Source: Dysgonamonadaceae bacterium
GTDB taxonomy: Bacteria; Bacteroidota; Bacteroidia; Bacteroidales; Azobacteroidaceae
Direction of reading: 5' to 3'
NCBI GenBank assembly: GCA_031276105.1
Contig: JAISNS010000019.1
Coordinates: 1-5,469 of the forward strand
Length of the DNA stretch: 5,469 nucleotides
Shown here: positions 1 to 5,469 of the stretch, piece by piece
Layout of the letters: each line of letters begins with the position of its first letter
Numbering within the stretch: the first letter of the stretch is position 1
Notes under the pieces: model-generated
What the model saw: the letters and a program-made list of their open reading frames with translations, nothing else
Databases searched by the model: none
What the model was told of the DNA's origin: nothing
Program-made: the position numbers and the translations under genes

Positions 1-1319
1 ATTACAACAGCGCCGGTCAACTGAACGAGGAACAATCCCCAGCCGCCGCCATAAAATACGCCGCCGTCGGTAGCCAGCAATCCGGTAAGGAGAGTACCCA
101 AAAATCCGCAGGTACCATGCACGGAAGAAGCTCCGACAGGATCGTCTATTTTAAGTATCCGGTCAATAAATTCGACGGAGAACACCATAACAAATCCGCA
201 AAGAGCGCCGATAATGAGAGCGCCGACCGGCGTTACGGCGTCGCATCCGGCGGTGATACCTACCAGTCCGGCCAATACGCCATTCAATGTCAATGATAAA
301 GTCGGTTTTTTATATCTTGCCCAAGCTGTTAGCAAGGCAACCAAACCTCCCGCGCAAGCGGCCAAATTCGTAGTCAAAAAGACATGCGATATGGCAACCC
401 TGCTATCGCCGGAAGCGGCCAATTGCGAACCGGGGTTAAATCCGAACCAACCGAACCAAAGAATGAATACACCCAGAGCGGCAATGGTGAGGTTATGTCC
501 CGGAATTGCTTTCGATTTCCCGTCTTTCCCGTATTTACCATAACGCGGGCCTAAAATCCATGCGCCGACTAATGCCAGCCAGCCACCCACCGAGTGAACA
601 ATGGTAGAACCGGCAAAATCGTGGAACGTAACGCCGAAAGTTGTCATTACCCAACTGTCTTCTTCGCCGTTCATCAACCAGCCGCCGCCCCACGTCCAGT
701 GTCCGGAAACCGGATAAATCAGCACGCTAACCAAAATGGTGTAAAAGAGATACATGTGAAACTTGGTACGTTCGGCCATTGCTCCCGACACAATCGTGGC
801 CGCCGTAGCACAGAATACGGTTTGGAAAACCAAAAATCCTTCCGTCGGAAGCCCCATATCGTAAAAACTGAGGTCAAAAAAGTTAGGCGTTCCTATAAAA
901 CCGCCGGAACCGAACATGAAGCCGAAACCGATAAAGAAAAACAGGATCGAACCTAATACAAAATCAAGGAAATTCTTCATTAAAATATTGGCCGTGTTTT
1001 TTGTACGGGTAAAACCTGCTTCCACCAGAGCAAAACCCGGTTGCATGAAAAATACCAGCATGGCAGCGAGCAACATCCAAACGGTATCTAACGAAAGGGC
1101 CAAATCGCCTACCGTATCTATTGCGGCTTCGGTAACTTCAGTACATTCAACAGCTTCCGCTGCTTCTGCGACAAGCGCTCCTTCGGTTGCAACGATAGGG
1201 TTTTCGGTTGCCGGAATGGAATCTTGCGCAAAAAGGCGCGATCCGGAAACAACAATTACAACGGTAACTAACAAAAAAAGAACTAATTTCGAATATGGGG
1301 TTTTAAAATACGTTTTCAT
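1..1319 (-). CDS. amtB: Ammonium transporter (Amt/MEP/Rh family), C-terminus cut off by window edge
   Basis: Inner-membrane trimeric ammonium channel. The frame is open from ATG at 1319 to the window edge, giving 439 visible residues. The Amt family signature is intact at residues 234-259 (DFAGSTIVH through LGPR). Counterparts of the E. coli pore residues are visible: Phe gate F169 and F294, W210, D234, twin histidines H242 and H401, and W291 in WFGWFGFNPGS. The segment IDDPVG..VHGTCG at 391-405 is also typical. Residues 1-32 look like a signal peptide or signal anchor (hydrophobic 12-24, then LFAQD). Residues 33-78 form an Ala/Glu/Thr-rich acidic stretch before the first channel helix at about W81. 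The missing part should be the rest of the last helix and the cytoplasmic tail. No Shine-Dalgarno is seen. The start lies 15 bp after the glnK stop, so the two are probably co-transcribed. The identification is firm; the signal-peptide cleavage site is inferred. Confidence 0.96.
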   Translation of the reverse strand, partial: MKTYFKTPYSKLVLFLLVTVVIVVSGSRLFAQDSIPATENPIVATEGALVAEAAEAVECTEVTEAAIDTVGDLALSLDTVWMLLAAMLVFFMQPGFALVEAGFTRTKNTANILMKNFLDFVLGSILFFFIGFGFMFGSGGFIGTPNFFDLSFYDMGLPTEGFLVFQTVFCATAATIVSGAMAERTKFHMYLFYTILVSVLIYPVSGHWTWGGGWLMNGEEDSWVMTTFGVTFHDFAGSTIVHSVGGWLALVGAWILGPRYGKYGKDGKSKAIPGHNLTIAALGVFILWFGWFGFNPGSQLAASGDSRVAISHVFLTTNLAACAGGLVALLTAWARYKKPTLSLTLNGVLAGLVGITAGCDAVTPVGALIIGALCGFVMVFSVEFIDRILKIDDPVGASSVHGTCGFLGTLLTGLLATDGGVFYGGGWGLFLVQLTGAVV

Positions 1320-1334
1320 AAAAATGTTTTTTAA

Positions 1335-1679
1335 TTATTTATTAAACAAAGTGTCATCTCCTCTTTTTCCGGTGCGGATACTGATAGCATCTTCCGCCGG
1401 ATAAATAAAAATACGTCCGTCTCCAATATCTCCTGTTCGGGCTGATTCCGTAATGGCTTTTATGGCCCGTTCCACATTAACATCCCGAACAATAATACTG
1501 AGTTGGATTCGCTCAATAGAACTTGTATCATAAATGATACCCCGATAGATCCGCTCTTGGCGGTCAGTACCTACTCCTCTTACCTCCGAATAAGAGAACC
1601 ATTCGATGTCGGCTGCAATCAAGGCCTCTTTTACTTCATCGAACTTCGTTTTTCGAATAATTGCTTCAATCTTTTTCAT
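1335..1679 (-). CDS. glnK: P-II family nitrogen regulatory protein
   Basis: Small trimeric signal protein of 114 residues, the usual P-II length. Family members bind ATP/ADP and 2-oxoglutarate, and GlnK types plug the AmtB pore with their T-loops. The N-terminus MKKIEAIIRKTKFDEVKEAL is classic. The C-terminal P-II signature TGDIGDGRIFI (82-92) is intact and forms part of the nucleotide site; IRTG follows at 101-104. The T-loop (about 37-55) departs from the enterobacterial form. It reads YRGIIY at 45-50 instead of Y-[KR]-G-[AS]-[AE]-Y, is about one residue shorter, and has D39 where E. coli has Gln39, with Gln at 41. Y50 corresponds to the uridylylated Tyr51, but whether it is modified cannot be told. 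Being first gene before amtB favours the GlnK name over GlnB. The start is the only Met in the expected N-terminal position. Confidence 0.95.
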   Translation of the reverse strand: MKKIEAIIRKTKFDEVKEALIAADIEWFSYSEVRGVGTDRQERIYRGIIYDTSSIERIQLSIIVRDVNVERAIKAITESARTGDIGDGRIFIYPAEDAISIRTGKRGDDTLFNK

Positions 1680-1755
1680 TCTTAAATAAATTAAATAAAG
1701 TTATTAAATACTCGTTATCTGTAATAAATATATAAAGAAATTAAATGTCTTACGA

Positions 1756-1770
1756 TTCAATTATTTTGAA
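1756..1770. repeat. Short inverted repeat TTCAA-N5-TTGAA in the glnK leader
   Basis: TTCAA at 1756-1760 and TTGAA at 1766-1770 form a 5-bp dyad with a 5-bp spacer. It lies about 77 bp upstream of the glnK start, between the proposed -7 box and the gene. The shape could fit a small operator, but arms this short are common by chance in AT-rich DNA, so this is weak. Confidence 0.2.
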
Positions 1771-1812
1771 ATAATAAAATTAAAATGTATTGCATTATTA
1801 TTATTAACGGCG

Positions 1813-1820
1813 CAAAAGTA
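1813..1820 (-). promoter_or_regulatory. Possible -7 box for the glnK-amtB operon
   Basis: Read on the minus strand this is TACTTTTG, a full match to the Bacteroidota -7 consensus TAnnTTTG. It would start transcription about 125 nt before the glnK ATG. The expected -33 TTTG about 19-20 bp upstream is absent; that place is an A/T run. Activator-dependent use is possible, as is a chance match. Confidence 0.4.
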
Positions 1821-2020
1821 AAACATTCTGTTTAAATAAAAAAATAATTACGAAACTTTTTTGCAATAAAAAGAAAAAATATATTTTAAATATTTATCAA
1901 ACAGGTAATTAAAATTTCGATCAATACTAATATTTAACATATCACATTAAAGTACAAACCAAAAACAAATGGTGAATATGAATTTTTTTATCAAATATTA
2001 TAAATAAAAAGACATAAAAA

Positions 2021-2052
2021 TTTGCACAATCAAAATAAAATGCTTTCCTTTG
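2021..2052 (+). promoter_or_regulatory. Bacteroidota-type promoter for the porin-like gene
   Basis: A -33 element TTTG (2021-2024) is followed after 20 bp by TTCCTTTG (2045-2052), one mismatch from the -7 consensus TAnnTTTG. Both elements extend as TTTGCA, often seen in this phylum. Transcription would begin near 2060, giving an A/T-rich leader of about 130 nt before the ATG at 2192. Start site and leader length are inferred. Confidence 0.6.
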
Positions 2053-2105
2053 CAGCGTGAAATAATTTTAATAAAAACGAATAAAAAATCGGGTTTAATA
2101 AAGAA

Positions 2106-2136
2106 AAAATTTAGCAATTTATTAAAATTTAGCAAT
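2106..2136 (+). repeat. 13-bp direct repeat in the porin gene leader
   Basis: AAAATTTAGCAAT occurs exactly at 2106-2118 and again at 2124-2136, with an 18-bp period. Both copies lie downstream of the proposed promoter and 56-86 bp before the start codon. They could bind a regulator in DNA or in the mRNA leader, or reflect a local duplication. The GC dinucleotide inside each copy makes a pure low-complexity origin less likely, but function is unproven. Confidence 0.55.
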
Positions 2137-2191
2137 AAGAGAGTATTTAAGGTTATGTATCATTTATTAATTAATTTCAAAAGAAAAAAAG

Positions 2192-2968
2192 ATGAAAAGA
2201 GTTATTTTAACAATTGCAGTGTTAGTAGGCGCATTCGGCGCAAGTAAAGCACAAGAATTTTCGGTAGGCGCAGACGTAGTTAGTTCCTATGTATGGCGCG
2301 GGGTTTATCAAGGTGGCGGAGCCAGTATTCAGCCTTCGATAGGATTTTCGATAGGCGGATTCTCTTTGGGCGCATGGGGAAGTTCAAATCTTACAGGAGG
2401 AAACAAAGAAGTGGACTTTACGGCAGGTTATGAATTTTCCGGCGTATCGCTTTCTGTTACGGATTATTGGTGGGCGGGCGAAAACGCTTACAATTATTTC
2501 AAACTTTATGGTCAAGACGAAACGGCTCACGTACTGGAAGCGACAATCGGTTACACATTGCCGGTAGAAAATTTCCCGTTAAGCCTTAACTGGAGTACGG
2601 TACTTGGCGGAGCCGACGGAGTAAATAAGGACGGTAAAGACGCTTATTCGTCCTATTTGGAATTATCTTACCCGTTTAAGGTAAAAGATATTGAACTAAG
2701 CGCCACTGTCGGAATAGTTCCTTGGGGAACAACGCTCTATGGGTTTTCGGATACAATTGATACGGACGGCGACGGCATAGAGGATGAAGAAATTGGAACA
2801 GGATTAGCAAACTATCGTCCCGACGCCAGTTTTTCAGTCGTGAATATCAATTTGAAGGCATCTAAAGAAATCAAAATCACAGACAGTTTCTCTCTGCCGG
2901 TTTTCGGACAAGTAATAGCCAATCCACGTTCCGAAGATATTTTCTTTGTGCTTGGCGTATCTTTCTGA
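2192..2968 (+). CDS. Outer-membrane beta-barrel protein, TorF-family putative porin (Gcw_chp type)
   Basis: A secreted protein of 258 residues, probably a small outer-membrane channel. Residues 1-20 are a signal peptide (Lys-Arg start, hydrophobic core, ASKA before Q21). The mature part alternates polar and hydrophobic/aromatic residues as in beta-strands and ends in VLGVSF; a C-terminal Phe is the usual barrel-assembly signal. The segment VSSYVWRGVYQGGGASIQPS (30-49) followed by GFSLGAWGSSNL resembles the start of Gcw_chp/TorF putative porins, as recalled from the family. A loop at 190-200 (DTDGDGIEDEE) looks like an EF-hand-like calcium site between strands. No Shine-Dalgarno is present; the start is preceded by an A-rich tract. 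The gene has its own promoter and terminator, is monocistronic, and diverges from glnK-amtB, which hints at a role in uptake of small nitrogen compounds. The substrate is unknown. The barrel assignment is solid, the family name fairly so. Confidence 0.85.
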   Translation: MKRVILTIAVLVGAFGASKAQEFSVGADVVSSYVWRGVYQGGGASIQPSIGFSIGGFSLGAWGSSNLTGGNKEVDFTAGYEFSGVSLSVTDYWWAGENAYNYFKLYGQDETAHVLEATIGYTLPVENFPLSLNWSTVLGGADGVNKDGKDAYSSYLELSYPFKVKDIELSATVGIVPWGTTLYGFSDTIDTDGDGIEDEEIGTGLANYRPDASFSVVNINLKASKEIKITDSFSLPVFGQVIANPRSEDIFFVLGVSF

Positions 2969-2993
2969 AAAATTAGAAATTAAAAATTTCCGG

Positions 2994-3031
2994 ACTATCC
3001 CCAATGTTATTGCATTGGGGATAGTTTTGTT
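2994..3031 (+). terminator. Rho-independent terminator after the porin-like gene
   Basis: A perfect 13-bp stem (ACTATCCCCAATG at 2994-3006 with its complement at 3013-3025) and a 6-nt loop TTATTG are followed by a T-rich tail (TTTTGTT, 3025-3031). It starts 25 bp after the stop codon. It should end the porin transcript and insulate the downstream penicillin-binding protein gene. Confidence 0.9.
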
Positions 3032-3072
3032 ACAGGCAAAAGGAAGGAAATATACAGTCTAATTTTTATTCG

Positions 3073-3107
3073 TTTGTGTGTAATATTATTTATTTCATGT
3101 AAATTTG
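3073..3107 (+). promoter_or_regulatory. Bacteroidota-type promoter for the PBP1A gene
   Basis: TAAATTTG at 3100-3107 is a full match to the -7 consensus TAnnTTTG. The region 3073-3080 (TTTGTGTG) supplies a -33 element: either TTTG with a long 23-bp spacer or TGTG (3077-3080) with the usual 19 bp. Transcription would start near 3114, leaving a leader of only about 15 nt before the ATG at 3130. It follows the terminator, consistent with an independent unit. Confidence 0.6.
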
Positions 3108-3129
3108 CAAACTCAAATCTAAACAGACA

Positions 3130-5469
3130 ATGCAAAAAACAGAAAAAAATAAAACGTTAGCACGAAAAATCATTCAATGGTTTTGGCTGCTTTTTGCCGG
3201 AATACTGATAAGTGTAACCGTTTTCTTTATATTGATAGCCAATGGAAAAATAGGTTATATACCTCCAATCGAAGACCTTGAAAATCCAATAAATAAATAT
3301 GCTTCCCAGATTCTTTCCGTCGACAGGGAAAATATGGGTACTTATTCCGAACGGAAAGAAAATCGTATTTATGTTAACTATAAAGAACTGTCACCCAATA
3401 TTATCAATGCATTGATTGCAACGGAAGACGCCCGCTTCAGGGAACATTCGGGCATTGATGTTTATGCTTTAATGAGAGCCTTTATCAAGCGGGGCATTTT
3501 ATTTGATAAGAGTGGCGGAGGAGGAAGCACTATTTCCCAGCAATTGGCTAAATTGTTATATACGGAGCGGGCGCATAATACGATCGAACGATTGTTTCAG
3601 AAGCCAATCGAATGGGTAATCGCCGTACAGTTAGAACGTTATTATACTAAAGAAGAAATCATTAATATGTATTTAAACAAATTTGATTTCTTGTACAATG
3701 CCGTAGGTATCCAATCGGCTTGCTGGGTGTATTTCGGAAAATTGCCCAAAGATGTTACAATCGAAGAAGCGGCAACCTTAATCGGCATGTGTAAAAATCC
3801 GTCCTATTACAATCCGTTGCGTCAGGCTAAGCGAACCAAAGGACGGAGAGACGTCGTAATTAATCTGATGCGCGAAAACGGATATATTGCTGAAGCTGAA
3901 TCCGATTCGATCCGACAGATACCGTTAACTACTTTCTATCATAAAGTAGATCATAAAGAAGGCATCGCGCCCTATTTCCGCGAATATCTCCGACTAACCA
4001 TGACTGCCTCCAAGCCGGAACGGAAAAATTATAACGCTTGGCAAAGCCAAAAATTCACGGAAGATTCCGTTTCATGGGAAACCAATCCCTTGTACGGCTG
4101 GTGCAATAAACATCAAAAAGCCGACGGTTCGTATTACAATCTTTATACCGACGGACTGAAAATATATACGACGATCGATTCCCGGATGCAAAGTTATGCA
4201 GAAGAAGCGCTTGCCGAACATTTAGGAAATTATCTCCAAAATGCCTTTTTTAAAGAAAAAGCGAACAGTAAAACCGCTCCTTTTACTCGCAACCTCTCCC
4301 GGAAAGAGGCCGACGGGATTATGGAAAATACGATGAAGCAATCGGAACGTTATTATAATCTGAAAAAAGAAAATGTAAGCGAAAAAGAAATCCTGAAAAT
4401 TTTTAATACGCCGGTCGAAATGAGCGTTTTTACATGGAAGGGCCCGAAAGATACGATTATGACTCCTGTGGATTCTATCCGGTATATGAAACATTTTTTA
4501 CGAAGCGGTTTTATGGCGATGGATACACATTCAGGAGCGGTAAAAGCTTATGTAGGAAACATTAATTTTCAGTATTTCCAGTACGACATGATCAATACCG
4601 GCAAAAGGCAAATCGGATCGACCATTAAACCGTTTCTTTATTCTCTGGCAATGGAAAGCGGCTTCTCCCCGTGCGACGAAGTGCTTCATGTAGAACAGGA
4701 ACTGATCGACGAAAACGGGAAACCCTACCGCCCACGCAACGCCGGAGATAAGCGGGTTGGGGAAATGGTTTCCATCCGCTGGGGCTTGCAGAACTCGGAC
4801 AATTGGGTTACCGCCGCGTTAATGAAACGTTTATCGCCTTATACATTTGCCCGTTTATTACATTCGTATGGTTTGCAAGGAAAAATAGATCCGGTTGTTG
4901 CCCTCTGTCTGGGGCCGTGCGACGCTTCCATAAGTGAAATGGTATCAGGATATTCCACCTTTGCCAATGGCGGAATCCGGGTCGAACCGCTGTATGTTAC
5001 CCGAATTGAAGATATGAACGGAAACATTATCGATTCGTTTTCGACCCGCACGCATGAAGTAATTACAGAAAATGCTAATTATAAGATGTTGAGCATGATG
5101 CAAAGCGTAATCGACGGCGGTACGGGAAGCCGGATACGGCGGGAACATAAAATAACGGTTCCGATGGGAGGCAAAACCGGAACTACACAGAACCATTCCG
5201 ACGGATGGTTTATGGGATTCACCCCCTCTCTGGTAGGCGGTTGCTGGGTAGGCGGAGAAGACCGTTCGATTCATTTCGACCGGATGTCGGAAGGACAGGG
5301 CGCAAGCATGGCTTTGCCCGTCATGGGTTATTTTCTGCAAAAAGTATATAACGACCCTAAACTGGGATATTCACAGTCTGAAAACTTCAAGATTCCACAG
5401 GAATACGTAAATCCCTGCCATTCATCATCTTCTTCTCTTGATGAAGCTACCGATTATTCACCGGGAGAA
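3130..5469 (+). CDS. mrcA: Class A penicillin-binding protein 1A (glycosyltransferase/transpeptidase), 3' end beyond window
   Basis: Bifunctional peptidoglycan synthase of the inner membrane that polymerises glycan strands from lipid II and crosslinks their stem peptides. 780 residues are visible with no stop. A short basic cytoplasmic start is followed by one transmembrane helix (about 16-37). The glycosyltransferase family 51 domain (about 60-235) shows EDARFREHSG with catalytic E99, GGGGSTISQQLAK (129-141), EWVIAVQLERYYTKEEI (161-177, containing the second conserved Glu region) and AVGIQSA..YFGK (191-203). The transpeptidase domain (about 455-735) has all three penicillin-binding motifs: S497-T-I-K500 with the nucleophile Ser, S556-D-N558, and K682-T-G-T685. 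A roughly 220-residue segment lies between the two domains. The visible tail after about 757 is Ser/Asp/Glu-rich and looks disordered, so the stop is probably close. The ATG at 3130 is chosen because it gives the expected cytoplasmic anchor; no Shine-Dalgarno is seen. Confidence 0.96.
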   Translation, partial: MQKTEKNKTLARKIIQWFWLLFAGILISVTVFFILIANGKIGYIPPIEDLENPINKYASQILSVDRENMGTYSERKENRIYVNYKELSPNIINALIATEDARFREHSGIDVYALMRAFIKRGILFDKSGGGGSTISQQLAKLLYTERAHNTIERLFQKPIEWVIAVQLERYYTKEEIINMYLNKFDFLYNAVGIQSACWVYFGKLPKDVTIEEAATLIGMCKNPSYYNPLRQAKRTKGRRDVVINLMRENGYIAEAESDSIRQIPLTTFYHKVDHKEGIAPYFREYLRLTMTASKPERKNYNAWQSQKFTEDSVSWETNPLYGWCNKHQKADGSYYNLYTDGLKIYTTIDSRMQSYAEEALAEHLGNYLQNAFFKEKANSKTAPFTRNLSRKEADGIMENTMKQSERYYNLKKENVSEKEILKIFNTPVEMSVFTWKGPKDTIMTPVDSIRYMKHFLRSGFMAMDTHSGAVKAYVGNINFQYFQYDMINTGKRQIGSTIKPFLYSLAMESGFSPCDEVLHVEQELIDENGKPYRPRNAGDKRVGEMVSIRWGLQNSDNWVTAALMKRLSPYTFARLLHSYGLQGKIDPVVALCLGPCDASISEMVSGYSTFANGGIRVEPLYVTRIEDMNGNIIDSFSTRTHEVITENANYKMLSMMQSVIDGGTGSRIRREHKITVPMGGKTGTTQNHSDGWFMGFTPSLVGGCWVGGEDRSIHFDRMSEGQGASMALPVMGYFLQKVYNDPKLGYSQSENFKIPQEYVNPCHSSSSSLDEATDYSPGE

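Larger units (their letters stand above)
1680..2191. other. AT-rich divergent intergenic region (glnK / porin)
   Basis: This 512-bp stretch separates two divergent genes and is far richer in A and T than either neighbour. No convincing coding sequence is present. An open frame from about 2050 to 2247 is Lys/Asn/Ile-rich, overlaps the porin start in another frame, and resembles no family. The region holds a rightward promoter (2021-2052), a possible leftward -7 box (1813-1820), a short inverted repeat (1756-1770) and a 13-bp direct repeat (2106-2136). The middle, roughly 1821-2020, shows no feature I can assign. Confidence 0.85.

Noticed and set aside
916..1404. Open reading frame of 162 codons on the plus strand, and similar plus-strand frames at 214-543 and 594-956
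   Set aside because: They run antisense to amtB, whose protein matches the Amt family along its whole visible length. Their translations are low-complexity or resemble no family.
1503..1685. Plus-strand 60-codon open frame
   Set aside because: It is antisense to glnK, which carries intact P-II motifs.
2050..2247. 65-codon open frame upstream of the porin-like gene
   Set aside because: It starts inside the likely promoter, is Lys/Asn/Ile-rich as expected of translated AT-rich DNA, and overlaps the signal-peptide region of the real gene in another frame.
3838..4491. Long segment between the two PBP domains as a possible extra domain or insertion
   Set aside because: A linker of variable length is normal in class A penicillin-binding proteins, and no separate domain could be recognised by eye.
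4618..5176. Possible inactive transpeptidase domain (unusual RQIGSTIKP context around the nucleophile)
   Set aside because: SxxK (S497/K500), SxN (S556/N558) and KTGT (682-685) are all present with normal order and spacing, so an active enzyme is expected.
4222..5340. Three minus-strand open frames (4222-4494, 4839-5051, 4945-5340)
   Set aside because: All are antisense to the penicillin-binding protein gene, whose transpeptidase motifs lie in this stretch, and none shows a recognisable domain.

Overview
The window looks like a chromosomal segment from a member of the Bacteroidota, probably Bacteroidales. Start codons are preceded by A-rich tracts rather than Shine-Dalgarno sequences. Promoter-like sites carry the Bacteroidota TTTG / TAnnTTTG signature. 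Intergenic DNA is very AT-rich, and the protein families are typical of that phylum. The genus cannot be told from this sequence. I see no mobile element, tRNA, rRNA or CRISPR array.

Layout. Positions 1-1319 (minus strand) hold most of amtB, an ammonium channel gene that runs off the left edge. Positions 1335-1679 (minus) hold a P-II signal protein gene (glnK) 15 bp upstream of amtB, so the two very likely form a glnK-amtB operon. Positions 1680-2191 are a 512-bp AT-rich divergent intergenic region. It contains a good promoter for the rightward gene, a weaker -7 box for glnK, and a 13-bp direct repeat. Positions 2192-2968 (plus) encode a secreted outer-membrane beta-barrel resembling TorF-type (Gcw_chp) putative porins, closed by a strong terminator at 2994-3031. 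Positions 3130-5469 (plus) encode a class A penicillin-binding protein (PBP1A type) with its own promoter; it is open at the right edge.

How the genes may work together. GlnK and AmtB form a well-established pair: GlnK senses nitrogen and energy status and blocks the AmtB pore when nitrogen is plentiful. The porin-like gene is transcribed away from this operon and shares its control region. This suggests, but does not prove, an outer-membrane entry route matched to the inner-membrane channel. The PBP1A gene is separated by a terminator and a promoter, and looks like an unrelated cell-wall housekeeping gene.

The region is mostly ordinary. The points most worth a second look are the porin/glnK/amtB association, the acidic N-terminal extension of AmtB, the altered P-II T-loop, and the direct repeat in the porin leader.
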